Shown one piece after another: positions 1-8,116 of a stretch of DNA of 16,321 nt. Made by a program: the position numbers and the translations under genes. The notes beneath the pieces are model-generated. The model made no database searches. It worked only from the letters and a program-made list of their open reading frames with translations, and was not told the origin of the DNA. The stretch is from the NCBI GenBank assembly GCA_964440915.1, contig CAYTTV010000064.1, positions 1-16,321 of the forward strand, written 5' to 3'. How positions within the stretch are numbered: position 1 is the first letter of the stretch; every line of letters begins with the position of its first letter. The DNA is from CAMPJM01 sp964440915 (GTDB lineage Bacteria; Bacteroidota; Bacteroidia; Cytophagales; Cyclobacteriaceae).

Positions 1-30
1 CTTCAGAGAAGCAAAATCAATTTGAATCAT
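1..30 (-). CDS. possible 5' end of a divergent gene, cut by the window edge
   Basis: On the minus strand an ATG at 30-28 opens a frame that stays open to the edge and reads MIQIDFASLK. Ten codons cannot identify a protein. Two things support a real start: the frame begins cleanly after an AT-rich intergenic stretch, and a promoter-like TTG-N19-TTGCTTTG lies on the same strand at 112-83, which would give a leader of about 45 nt. If real, the gene is divergent from the halogenase-like gene and may belong to the same pigment locus. No Shine-Dalgarno sequence is visible, as in most genes of this window. It could be a chance open frame. Confidence 0.35.
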   Translation of the reverse strand, partial: MIQIDFASLK

Positions 31-51
31 TGTAATCAATCGGATTAATGA

Positions 52-79
52 AGCCTAATGTGCAGGGTTATATTAGGCT
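52..79. repeat. 8-bp perfect inverted repeat in the divergent intergenic region
   Basis: AGCCTAAT (52-59) and ATTAGGCT (72-79) are perfect reverse complements separated by 12 nt. No T-tract follows on either strand, so it does not look like a terminator. It overlaps the expected transcription start of the minus-strand promoter candidate at 112-83, which fits an operator or a 5'-leader hairpin. Function is inferred only. Confidence 0.4.
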
Positions 80-82
80 ATG

Positions 83-112
83 CAAAGCAAGACATAAACA
101 TAATATTAACAA
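83..112 (-). promoter_or_regulatory. candidate Bacteroidota-type promoter for the left-edge divergent gene
   Basis: Read on the minus strand, TTG (112-110) is followed after 19 nt by TTGCTTTG (90-83). The Bacteroidota vegetative promoter is known to have TTG near -33 and TAnnTTTG near -7; here the -7 box has one mismatch (second base T instead of A). The expected start point falls about 7 nt past the box, inside the inverted repeat at 52-79. AT-rich sequence yields chance matches, so confidence is limited. Confidence 0.35.
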
Positions 113-252
113 AAAAAATAAAGATCTTTTTCAACGCTTTTATTACCTCACATTGATTTTCCATTTTTAAAACGTTGGCATGTAGCATGCTTTTTTTCTT
201 TTAAGAAATATATTGATAATTTACGCCCAAATGCTTTTATAGAAATAATCTA

Positions 253-1494
253 ATGTCAGAATTCAAAGAAGAAGTACGGGAGGTAGATGTTTTGGTGATT
301 GGCGCAGGGCCTTCTGGCACGGTGGCTGCTTCCATCCTGAAAAACAGTGGGTTGGATGTTTGTATGGTAGAAAAGCAGGTGTTTCCCCGTTTTGTTATTG
401 GAGAAAGCTTGCTGCCACGGTGCATGGAAAATTTGGACCGTGCAGGTTTGTTGGAAACCATTAAGGCAGGAGGTTTTCAACAGAAATTTGGGGCAAAGTT
501 CGTTAGGGATGAGACCATTTGTGATTTTGATTTCTCCGATCAATATAGCAAGGGATGGAGTTGGACATGGCAGGTGAAACGGGCAGATTTTGATCATCTT
601 CTCGCTAAAGAGACTGAAAAGAAAGGCGTGTCGATAGATTATGATGCCGCCGTAACTGCGGTAAAATTTCATGATGATGGCAGCTCTGAAACCAGGGTGG
701 AAAAGGGCAATGGGGAAGTGTATACGGTTAAAGCCAAATATATTGTTGATGCCAGTGGTTATGGCAGAGTATTGCCTCGGCTGTTAGACCTCGATCTTCC
801 TTCGGATTTTCCTATGCGCATGTCTTTCTTTTGTCATTTACAGGACGACAATAGACCTCCAGGATACGATGGCAATAGGATTACAATTGTGGTTTACACA
901 CAGGATGTTTGGATGTGGGTGATTCCTTTTTCAGATGGAACAACTTCGGTAGGGCTTGTGGGCAATCCGGAAATAATTGAAAAATTTGATGGAACCTTAG
1001 AGGAACAATATGCCCAATGGCTGAAAGAAGTGCCCTGGATTAAGGGCAGATTTACGATCGAGGACCGTAAGTTTGAGCCAAGGAAAATTAAGGGTTATTC
1101 TTCTACGGTGAAGCAATTTTATGGCAAAGGCTACGTGCTGACAGGCAATAGCACGGAGTTTCTTGATCCTGTCTTTTCTTCTGGTGTGACCCTCGCTACT
1201 GAGTCAGGTGCTGTGGCAGCTACGCTCATTGCCAAAGCCCTCAACGGTGAGGAGGTTAATTGGGAAGTAGAATATTCGGACTATATAAAACGTGGGGTAG
1301 ATGTTTTCAGAACTTTTGTAAGTACCTGGTATGATGGTGACTTGCAAAAAATCTTGTTCGCCCCTAATCATAACCCAGCGCTAAAGAGCCAGATATGTTC
1401 TGTACTGGCGGGCTATGTTTGGGACGAAACCAATCCTTTTGTGACGAAGCATGAACGCGCTGTAAGGGCACTGGCAAATGTGATTAGAGAGTAA
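253..1494 (+). CDS. flavin-dependent halogenase-like FAD oxidoreductase
   Basis: This 413-residue protein belongs to the FAD-dependent tryptophan/phenol/pyrrole halogenase superfamily. It has an N-terminal Rossmann FAD site (GAGPSG, 17-22, with E40 for the ribose), the GESLLP segment (50-55), and K78 in QQKFGAKF, which matches the position of the lysine that handles hypohalite in this family. It also has the halogenase signature WxWxIP as WMWVIP (220-225) and a C-terminal FLDPVFSSGV flavin-binding segment. Characterised relatives take FADH2 from a separate reductase and chlorinate or brominate aromatic rings, often carrier-bound ones. Flexirubin pigments of Bacteroidota can be chlorinated on the aromatic ring, which fits the neighbouring genes. 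No membrane segment or signal peptide is seen. The ATG at 253 is the only good start, placed 11 residues before the FAD-site beta strand; no Shine-Dalgarno is visible. It could instead be a hydroxylase or reductase of the same fold. Confidence 0.75.
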   Translation: MSEFKEEVREVDVLVIGAGPSGTVAASILKNSGLDVCMVEKQVFPRFVIGESLLPRCMENLDRAGLLETIKAGGFQQKFGAKFVRDETICDFDFSDQYSKGWSWTWQVKRADFDHLLAKETEKKGVSIDYDAAVTAVKFHDDGSSETRVEKGNGEVYTVKAKYIVDASGYGRVLPRLLDLDLPSDFPMRMSFFCHLQDDNRPPGYDGNRITIVVYTQDVWMWVIPFSDGTTSVGLVGNPEIIEKFDGTLEEQYAQWLKEVPWIKGRFTIEDRKFEPRKIKGYSSTVKQFYGKGYVLTGNSTEFLDPVFSSGVTLATESGAVAATLIAKALNGEEVNWEVEYSDYIKRGVDVFRTFVSTWYDGDLQKILFAPNHNPALKSQICSVLAGYVWDETNPFVTKHERAVRALANVIRE

Positions 1495-1517
1495 TGGCAA
1501 GTTATAGCTTGTCATTA
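1492..1517 (+). other. hairpin overlapping the stop codon of the halogenase-like gene
   Basis: TAATGGCAAG (1492-1501) pairs with CTTGTCATTA (1508-1517) to give a 10-bp stem with one G-U pair and a 6-nt loop. The 5' arm starts with the TAA stop codon. No T-run follows, so a classical intrinsic terminator is unlikely; it may stabilise the mRNA 3' end or attenuate read-through into the next gene. Confidence 0.4.
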
Positions 1518-1594
1518 CCTACTACATAAATCATTAAAATTGTAGAAAAACATACGTCCAAACCGGCAATATTTTCCTCTCTTCAAAATCTCAT

Positions 1595-1602
1595 TATATT
1601 TG
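1595..1602 (+). promoter_or_regulatory. -7 promoter element ahead of the transporter-acyltransferase-methyltransferase gene
   Basis: TATATTTG is a perfect match to the Bacteroidota -7 consensus TAnnTTTG. The -33 region is only T-rich (no clear TTG at the right distance). Transcription would start near 1608 and give a leader of just under 50 nt to the ATG at 1656. The site suggests that the large fusion gene can be transcribed separately from the halogenase-like gene 150 bp upstream. Confidence 0.45.
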
Positions 1603-1655
1603 CCTAGGTTTATATTACGGGTTTTCCACATCATGTTTAGCTATTGAATATCTTC

Positions 1656-4600
1656 ATGACGAATGTTTTTTTCCGTCTCCATGTTCTGATCAAAAGACAT
1701 AAATTTCTTTCTCTAGCGGCATTGATCTTTTTTCTGGGAGGGGCTTTGTCTTTAGCTTCAAAGATACGCCTCGAAGAAAATATTATTAACGTAATCCCTC
1801 AGGACGAGAATATTAGCCAAATTAACAGAGCGCTGGATGGCTTCAAAATGAACAGTAGATTGGTGGTGCATGTCTATTTTAATGATACATCATCTGCGGA
1901 TCCAAAGGCACTCATCGATATCAGTCACCGTTTTGTAGACAGCATTAATAGCACCTACCCAAATCTGGTGGGAGATGTGAAGTTATCTTTTCCTGATAGC
2001 CAGTTACAGGAGCTATATAACTACTATGGGCAGCACTTGCCTCTGTACTTATCTGAAGAGGACTATGGCAAAATTGCAAAACGTACTTCTGATGAGGGCA
2101 TTGCCAGAACGGTGGAAACCAGTTATAAAACCTTGATTTCGCCTGTAAGTGTTTTTGCCCGCAAGATGCTGGTAAGAGACCCTTTTGGCTTTTTGGGCAT
2201 ACCTTTGGAAAACACCAGGAAGTTGCAAGTAGATGATAATTTTGAATTGTATCAAAATCATCTGTTGACAAAAGACCGCCAGCACTTGATCTTCTTCTTA
2301 GGGCTTGCTCACTCTGCCAATGAAACTGCCAATAATGGTATTTTGGTAGAGGGTATGAACAAATTTATCGCAGAATTCCAACACCTAGAGCCAACCATCC
2401 ATATAGAATACTTTGGGCAGATGGCTGTAGCGGTGGCGAATGCTGGTCAAATCAAGCAAGATATTATGATCACCGTGAGCCTAGCGCTGCTGGCGTTGTT
2501 TTTATTCATCACACTGTTTTACAGACGGGTTAGGATGTTTTTTATCGCCATTACCCCAGGACTGTTTGGTGCTACGGTAGCATTGGCTTGCTTAACATTG
2601 ATAAAGACGAGCGTTTCGGTGATTTCCTTAAGCGTTGGTGCCGTGTTGCTAGGAATTACCATTGATTATGCGCTGCACTTCGCCACCCATTATAAAGACC
2701 AGCGCGATGTTTCAGCTTTGTTTAAGGACTTGACTATGCCTTTGCTGATGAGCAGTGCTACTACTGCTTGTGCTTTTTTTTCTTTGCTTTTTTTACGGTC
2801 TAATGCTTTAGTAGACTTGGGCATATTTGCAGGGATAAGTGTGTTGATGGCATCGGTGTACACGCTTACGGTCTTTCCGTTTTTCGTCATTGGAAAGTAT
2901 GCTAAAGATGATGGTTCCAAGAAAAAAAACCTTATTGAAAACCTGATCACCAAAATGGCACGATATCCTTATCATAAAGCCAAATGGTCTTTAGGGATAT
3001 TCGTCATATTGTCACTGGTGAGTTTGTTCACATGGAGAAACTATGGCTTTGAAGAAAACATGCTTCGGTTGAGTTATATGCCTGAAAACTTAGCTCGATA
3101 TGAAAAAAACCTTAATCAAATTTCCACCTATTCCGCTAATAATGTTTACTTGATCAGCACTGGACCCACATTATGGGAGGCGTTGGAACAAGAGCTGGCA
3201 GCCAAACAAGCTTTGCAGGACTTGCAAGAGGCTGGGGAGATCTTTAGCTATACGCTAGTAAATGATTTTTTGCCGGCACCTTCTGTACAACGAGCAAGAA
3301 TTGACCAATGGAACCAATACTGGGATAAAAGCAGAACTGATAGCCTACTGGAAAGATTTGGAAAGAAAGCAGCTGAGAAAGGCTTTCGACCAGATGGTTT
3401 TAGTGCCTTTGCTACGATGCTAAAGCAAGATTATAGCTATTTGAATGATGCCGATGCCAAAGTGATTTTAGATATAGTGGGTGAAGAGTTTATCATCGAA
3501 GATGAAGGGCAGATTAGCTTAATTTCTACCATAAAAACGGATCAAGTCCATAAAAACGAAGTGCTGCGCAAGCTGTCTCAACTAGAGGGTCCGCTGGTGT
3601 TCGATATGGGTTATCTTACCACACACTTGGTCAAATTACTGCAGGAGGATTTTAACAAGCTTGTCAATTTGTCTTTAATGGCTGTTTTTCTCCTCATATT
3701 TTTACATTATGGCCGAATAGAATTGGCCTTAATTGCTTTTGCTCCCATATTATTAAGCTGGTTATGGATTTTAGGCTTGATGGGGCTGTTCGGTTTACAG
3801 TTCAATATTGTCAATATCATTGTATGCACTTTCGTATTTGGTTTAGGTATAGACTTTAGTATTTTTTCTATGCAGGGGCATAGGCAACATTATACCTTTG
3901 GGAAAAGGAATTTGAGCTCCTATCGGAAAAGTATCATTTTATCAGCCATCACCACCTTATTGAGCCTTGGTGTATTGATCTTTGCTGATCATCCAGCATT
4001 GAAATCAATAGCACTATTGGCCATTATCGGCATCACTTCCGTCATATTCATTACTTTTACTATACAGCCAATACTGTATAACTTATTGATATCCAATAGA
4101 AAGAAAAAGGGAGTGTTGCCTTATACGCTTGCCACATTGCTGTTATCTGGTTTCGCATTTTCTTATTTCTTATTGGGTTGCCTTTTACTGAGGACACTGC
4201 GCTATGTATTGGTATTGCCATTGGGGTCGAAGTCGAGTCGGAAAGGGATTTACCATAGCGTGATGATGTGGTTTTGCCGCTCCTTGATTTTTATCATGGG
4301 CAATGTGAAGAAAAATTTTGTGGGGAAGGAAAATGCTAATTTCGATAAACCTTCAGTCATCATCGCTAACCACCACTCGTTTTTGGATATTGTCTTGCTC
4401 TTGATATTCCATCCAAAAGTAATCATGGTTACAAACGAGTGGGTTTACAATTCCCCTTTCTTTGGCAAAATCGTACAGTTTGCAGATTTTATTCTTTCCA
4501 CAAAGGGCTTAGAAGAGCAATTGGGCAGTATAAAAGCGAAAGTAGATGAAGGTTACTCCATTATCGTATTTCCCGAGGGAAAACGCTCTGAGTCTTTTGC

Positions 4601-5501
4601 CCTTAACCGCTTCCATAAAGGTGCTTTTTACTTGGCCCACCATTTTAAGTTGGACATCCAGCCGATTATACTGCATGGTACCAATTATACCATGCCCCAA
4701 CGAGATCCTTTTTACGTGAAGAGCGGTAAAGTAACGATTAAATTCATGCCTCGCATTCGCTATGAAGATTTTGAAATGGAAACATATCCTGTTACGACAA
4801 AGCACGTGAGCAAGCAATTCAAACAGCAATATAAACTTCTGAGAGAGGCGTTGGAAACTCCTGCCTTTTTCAAAGAGACAATTCTAAAAAACTACCTATA
4901 TAAAGGACCTGTAGTGGAGTGGTATCTGCGCATAAAATATCGTTTGGATGGTGCCTATGGTCTTTTCCATGATTGGGTGCCCCGTGAAGCGACTGTTGTA
5001 GATATAGGTTGTGGCTATGGCCTGTTGACTTATTCATTGGCTTTCAGTAGCAGTGGCAGGAGCATATTAGGTATAGATTATGATGAAGATAAGATCGAAG
5101 TGGCGCAGCAATGTCCTGTCATACCCTCCAATCTTTCATTTGAGTGCTGTGATGTGACTGATTTTGCGTTTGCTCCAACAGATGTATTTATCTTAAGCGA
5201 CGTGTTACATTACCTAATTGAGGAAGAACAGAAAGCACTGTTAAATAAAATAGTTGCCCATTTAAATCCAGGCGGACGTATAATTTTGAGGGATGGCGAT
5301 TCGGACAAGCGCAAAAAGCATAAGGGAACAAAACTGACGGAAATATATTCCACGAAGTCTGGTTTTAATAAGACCAAGAATCCCCTGCATTTTATTTCAG
5401 GAAAAATGATAGAGGATTTTGCTTCGAAAAATAAGCTTAAATTGACTATTCTTGACAGTACTCAATTTACTTCTAACGTAATTTTTATTCTTGAAAACTA
5501 A
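1656..5501 (+). CDS. trifunctional RND/MMPL transporter - lysophospholipid acyltransferase - SAM methyltransferase fusion
   Basis: Residue numbers follow the ATG at 1656 (1281 aa). Residues 1-810 form an MMPL/RND exporter: TM1 at about 15-33, a periplasmic domain to 268, a five-helix bundle to 412, TM7 at about 444-460, a second periplasmic domain, and helices 669-810. Each half has the RND acidic relay residue (D337 in GITIDY, D733 in GLGIDF). A linker helix (about 821-847) leads to a PlsC-like acyltransferase with NHHSFLD (NHx4D, 905-911) and FPEG (972-975). Residues 1080-1281 are a class I methyltransferase with VVDIGCGYG (1114-1122). I recall this trifunctional architecture as a known annotation in Bacteroidota pigment loci. 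The inferred role is export of a polyene lipid, its attachment to a lipid, and methylation, perhaps of the aromatic ring. An in-frame TTG at 1644 adds four residues, but the ATG fits the transporter N-terminus better. The downstream oxidoreductase starts 12 bp later. Confidence 0.9.
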   Translation: MTNVFFRLHVLIKRHKFLSLAALIFFLGGALSLASKIRLEENIINVIPQDENISQINRALDGFKMNSRLVVHVYFNDTSSADPKALIDISHRFVDSINSTYPNLVGDVKLSFPDSQLQELYNYYGQHLPLYLSEEDYGKIAKRTSDEGIARTVETSYKTLISPVSVFARKMLVRDPFGFLGIPLENTRKLQVDDNFELYQNHLLTKDRQHLIFFLGLAHSANETANNGILVEGMNKFIAEFQHLEPTIHIEYFGQMAVAVANAGQIKQDIMITVSLALLALFLFITLFYRRVRMFFIAITPGLFGATVALACLTLIKTSVSVISLSVGAVLLGITIDYALHFATHYKDQRDVSALFKDLTMPLLMSSATTACAFFSLLFLRSNALVDLGIFAGISVLMASVYTLTVFPFFVIGKYAKDDGSKKKNLIENLITKMARYPYHKAKWSLGIFVILSLVSLFTWRNYGFEENMLRLSYMPENLARYEKNLNQISTYSANNVYLISTGPTLWEALEQELAAKQALQDLQEAGEIFSYTLVNDFLPAPSVQRARIDQWNQYWDKSRTDSLLERFGKKAAEKGFRPDGFSAFATMLKQDYSYLNDADAKVILDIVGEEFIIEDEGQISLISTIKTDQVHKNEVLRKLSQLEGPLVFDMGYLTTHLVKLLQEDFNKLVNLSLMAVFLLIFLHYGRIELALIAFAPILLSWLWILGLMGLFGLQFNIVNIIVCTFVFGLGIDFSIFSMQGHRQHYTFGKRNLSSYRKSIILSAITTLLSLGVLIFADHPALKSIALLAIIGITSVIFITFTIQPILYNLLISNRKKKGVLPYTLATLLLSGFAFSYFLLGCLLLRTLRYVLVLPLGSKSSRKGIYHSVMMWFCRSLIFIMGNVKKNFVGKENANFDKPSVIIANHHSFLDIVLLLIFHPKVIMVTNEWVYNSPFFGKIVQFADFILSTKGLEEQLGSIKAKVDEGYSIIVFPEGKRSESFALNRFHKGAFYLAHHFKLDIQPIILHGTNYTMPQRDPFYVKSGKVTIKFMPRIRYEDFEMETYPVTTKHVSKQFKQQYKLLREALETPAFFKETILKNYLYKGPVVEWYLRIKYRLDGAYGLFHDWVPREATVVDIGCGYGLLTYSLAFSSSGRSILGIDYDEDKIEVAQQCPVIPSNLSFECCDVTDFAFAPTDVFILSDVLHYLIEEEQKALLNKIVAHLNPGGRIILRDGDSDKRKKHKGTKLTEIYSTKSGFNKTKNPLHFISGKMIEDFASKNKLKLTILDSTQFTSNVIFILEN

Positions 5502-5513
5502 GGGTAGCAGAAT

Positions 5514-7028
5514 ATGGAACAATATGATATTGTGATTGTCGGGAGTGGGCTAGGGGGTTTGGAGTGTGGTGCTATCCTAAGCAGAGAAGGATATAAGGTG
5601 CTGATTTTGGAAAAGAACAAGCAGATAGGAGGGAGCCTACAGACATTTGCCCGGGACAAGGAAATATTCGATACGGGGATACACTATATTGGAGGGTTGG
5701 ACAAGGGCCAGAACCTTTATCAGTATTTTCAGTACTTGGGCATTATGGACGACCTAAGGTTGAAAAAGCTTGACGACGACGGTTTCGATATCATTTCGTT
5801 TGAAGGAGATGAAACTGCCTATCGGTACGGGCAGGGCTATGACAATTTTATAGAGATCATGGTAAGTCACTTTCCTGAAGAGCGTGAAGGAATCCAGAGA
5901 TATTGTGATAAAATTCGGGAAGTATGCGGCGCTTTTGCCATGTACAACTTGGAGCCTACTACTGGCGACTGGACCAATGTGGCCTACCATGATGTTAGTG
6001 CCAAAGATTTTATTGCCTCATGTACTTCCAACCAAAAGCTGCAGGCTGTATTGGCTGGTACCAATGCATTGTATGCCGGCGATGGGGATAAGAGCCCGCT
6101 GTACACCCATGCGCTCATCATCAACTCCTATATAGAAAGTGCTTATCGGTGCGTAGATGGTGGTTCGCAAATAGGAAGGCTTTTGACTAAGAAAATTCTT
6201 CAGAACGGTGGAAAGATCATTAAACATGCTAAAGCGGAGAAATTCATTTTTAAAGATGCCCATATCCAGCACGTGTTGCTCGAAGATGGCAGACGCTTTG
6301 AAGGGAAACACTTCATATCCAATGTGCATCCAGCAGTAACGCTGGACATGATCGAGGAGGGCAAGATCAGAAATGCTTACCGCAAACGCGTCCATGCCCT
6401 CGAAAATTCAGTGTCGGTATTTATCGTGTACATTGTGCTGAAAAAGGATGCCATGCCTTATTTCAACTGCAATTATTATCATTTTTTGGACCATGATGTC
6501 TGGGCAGGAGCAGGGTATAAAGAGGACTGGCCAAGAAATTATGCTGTATTTACCAATGCTTCAGCCAAAGGCTACGACTACGCCCGCACTATGACGGTCA
6601 TGGCTTATATGCAGTATGACGAAACAGAAAAGTGGGCCAATACCTACAATGTCGTGTCGAAAGAAAGTGAAAGAGGGGAAGGTTATGAAGATTTTAAACG
6701 GGAAAAGGCAGAAATACTAATCGATAAAATGGCGTCGCGATTTCCTGATTTGAGGCAAAATATAGCAAGCTACTATACCTCAACGCCGCTGACCTACCGG
6801 GATTATATCGGCACCACAGACGGTTCTTTATATGGTATCGTCAAAAACTATAAAGATCCCTTGCGGTCATTTGTTTCTGCACGAACGAAAGTGCCCAACC
6901 TGCTGCTAACCGGTCAGAACCTGAACATGCATGGTGTATTGGGTGTGACCATTGGAGCCATGGTCACTTGCTCAGAGTTGTTGGGGCATGATTATATTAT
7001 GAACGAAGTGAATAAGGCCAACCGCTAG
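5514..7028 (+). CDS. phytoene desaturase/RetSat-type FAD-dependent oxidoreductase
   Basis: This 504-residue protein has the architecture of the CrtI/CrtISO/RetSat flavoprotein family. It has an N-terminal FAD site GSGLGG (10-15) with E33 at the end of the second strand, the GGSLQTF segment (39-45) and the DTGIHYIGG stretch (53-61). The C-terminus carries the family's second flavin segment (about 464-491, LLTGQNL then GVLGVTIGAM). Family members desaturate, isomerise or saturate conjugated polyenes in a membrane-associated way. It lies 12 bp after the transporter fusion and is surely co-transcribed with it, so its likely substrate is the polyene chain handled by that protein and not a C40 carotenoid; no phytoene synthase is in the window. 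The ATG at 5514 puts the first beta strand at residue 4, as expected. A weak AAGGG lies about 10 nt upstream. The reaction and direction cannot be read from sequence. Confidence 0.85.
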   Translation: MEQYDIVIVGSGLGGLECGAILSREGYKVLILEKNKQIGGSLQTFARDKEIFDTGIHYIGGLDKGQNLYQYFQYLGIMDDLRLKKLDDDGFDIISFEGDETAYRYGQGYDNFIEIMVSHFPEEREGIQRYCDKIREVCGAFAMYNLEPTTGDWTNVAYHDVSAKDFIASCTSNQKLQAVLAGTNALYAGDGDKSPLYTHALIINSYIESAYRCVDGGSQIGRLLTKKILQNGGKIIKHAKAEKFIFKDAHIQHVLLEDGRRFEGKHFISNVHPAVTLDMIEEGKIRNAYRKRVHALENSVSVFIVYIVLKKDAMPYFNCNYYHFLDHDVWAGAGYKEDWPRNYAVFTNASAKGYDYARTMTVMAYMQYDETEKWANTYNVVSKESERGEGYEDFKREKAEILIDKMASRFPDLRQNIASYYTSTPLTYRDYIGTTDGSLYGIVKNYKDPLRSFVSARTKVPNLLLTGQNLNMHGVLGVTIGAMVTCSELLGHDYIMNEVNKANR

Positions 7029-7042
7029 CAAAGACAAAATTT

Positions 7043-7867
7043 TCACCCTGTGGCCCAATGCTCAATATATTCAGGAAGATCCGTTTTAAAGCTTTTATCT
7101 TCAATTATCGCAAAAACATATACACCTGTCACATTGCAGCAAAAGACATTTTCAGCTTCTAGTAAAGTCTCCAATGGTTCACTTACTTCATTTACATGCA
7201 TGCCATTGGCAGCAGCCTGCTCCATAAGGTGTCGGCGCATGATACCACTAATGCAACCAGTAGAAAGGGCAGGAGTGTAAATTTTACCTTCCCTAATCCA
7301 AAAAATATTACTCGACGAGCATTCTGAAATATTGCCACTGGTATCTGTAAGTATTATTTCATTCAAGCTTCTCTCCTTCATCTCTAGTCCTGCCAAGATA
7401 TAGGGCAGGCTATTGGAGGTCTTAAAAGCTGAATAAGCCGAATAGGTAAGCTTTATATTTTTTGCCACTGCGGCATGGTTGATTATTGTTGGCCTTGTTT
7501 TAGGTGTGGAAACAGAAATAAGTATGTTAGCTTCATTGTGAAGTGGTGTGTACATCCCTCCAGTCTTTCTCCATACCTGAATTTTTATGCGGGCACTTTC
7601 CCCATGCCCATTCATGAGGGATAGTTGATGCAGTATTGTAGAAAGTTTTTCATCAGAAAGGATCGACGGTGGCACTATAGACAAGGCTTCTAGACCTTTC
7701 ACAAGACGTTCCATATGTAAATCCAAAAATCGCACCTTCCCATCTTTCAGCATGATCGTTTCAAACAAACCATCGCCATATTGAAAGCTTCTGTCATCAA
7801 AGTTTAATGTAACCTCTTCTGATGAAAGCAATTCATTATTATAAATCACATCCATATCCACAAGCAT
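7043..7867 (-). CDS. class IV aminotransferase (aminodeoxychorismate lyase / branched-chain aminotransferase family)
   Basis: This 274-residue PLP enzyme of fold type IV has the N-terminal FQYGDGLFETI signature (28-38), an arginine-rich LDLHMERL helix (48-55), the likely Schiff-base lysine K149 in FKTSNSLPYILA, and E182 in SECSSSNIFW. CISGIMRRHLME (205-216) matches the phosphate-binding turn. The family includes PabC (4-amino-4-deoxychorismate lyase, folate), IlvE and D-amino acid transaminases; the compact length favours a PabC-like enzyme but does not prove it. It converges on the FAD oxidoreductase with 14 bp between stops and no visible terminator. A housekeeping folate role and a role in supplying an aromatic precursor to the pigment locus are both possible. 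An in-frame ATG at 7855 (residue 5) is an equally good start; no Shine-Dalgarno decides between them. Confidence 0.85.
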   Translation of the reverse strand: MLVDMDVIYNNELLSSEEVTLNFDDRSFQYGDGLFETIMLKDGKVRFLDLHMERLVKGLEALSIVPPSILSDEKLSTILHQLSLMNGHGESARIKIQVWRKTGGMYTPLHNEANILISVSTPKTRPTIINHAAVAKNIKLTYSAYSAFKTSNSLPYILAGLEMKERSLNEIILTDTSGNISECSSSNIFWIREGKIYTPALSTGCISGIMRRHLMEQAAANGMHVNEVSEPLETLLEAENVFCCNVTGVYVFAIIEDKSFKTDLPEYIEHWATG

Positions 7868-8116
7868 ATAGAAAGGTGGCCAAGCAGAATGGGATATGAA
7901 CGAGGCTTTTTACCACCCCCTTAGTTTCATATAAGTATTTGACCATTTGTATATATTTTTTTTCAATGTACTAAAATAATAACTAATATTGAGCAATTGC
8001 GAAAGTATGTCATCCTCGCTACATAAAACATGAAATTTGGCATGAGGTGCGCATTGAATTTAAAAGCAATGATTTTTTAGAAAATAAAACAAAGGAGTTT
8101 AAATCATCTTCAAATA
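7868..8116. promoter_or_regulatory. divergent intergenic region between aminotransferase and TolC genes
   Basis: These 249 bp must hold promoters for both flanking genes. No exact TAnnTTTG was found on either strand; GAAATTTG at 8032-8039 is one mismatch away but lacks a suitably spaced TTG. An AAAGGAG sequence at 8091-8097 is the best Shine-Dalgarno-like match in the window, yet it lies 19 nt before the TolC ATG, farther than the usual 5-10 nt. A run of eight T at about 7955-7963 has no preceding hairpin. Confidence 0.4.

Noticed and set aside
120..129. AAAGATCTTT palindrome
   Set aside because: It leaves no loop for a hairpin, and short AT-rich palindromes are expected by chance in this intergenic DNA.
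178..197. GCAT-GTAGC-ATGC followed by seven T, resembling a small terminator
   Set aside because: The stem has only 4 bp and no gene is visible that would end just upstream on the plus strand.
256..672. Long minus-strand open frames inside the halogenase-like gene, and similar frames within other genes
   Set aside because: They overlap well-supported genes in other frames, show no family motifs, and have the composition of antisense translation.
1644..1655. TTG start for the transporter fusion
   Set aside because: It adds only MNIF, has no Shine-Dalgarno support, and the ATG at 1656 gives a normal N-terminus.
8030..8080. 16-codon open frame before the TolC gene
   Set aside because: There is no ribosome binding site or recognisable leader-peptide composition; such short frames are common by chance. 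It is mentioned only as a side possibility.
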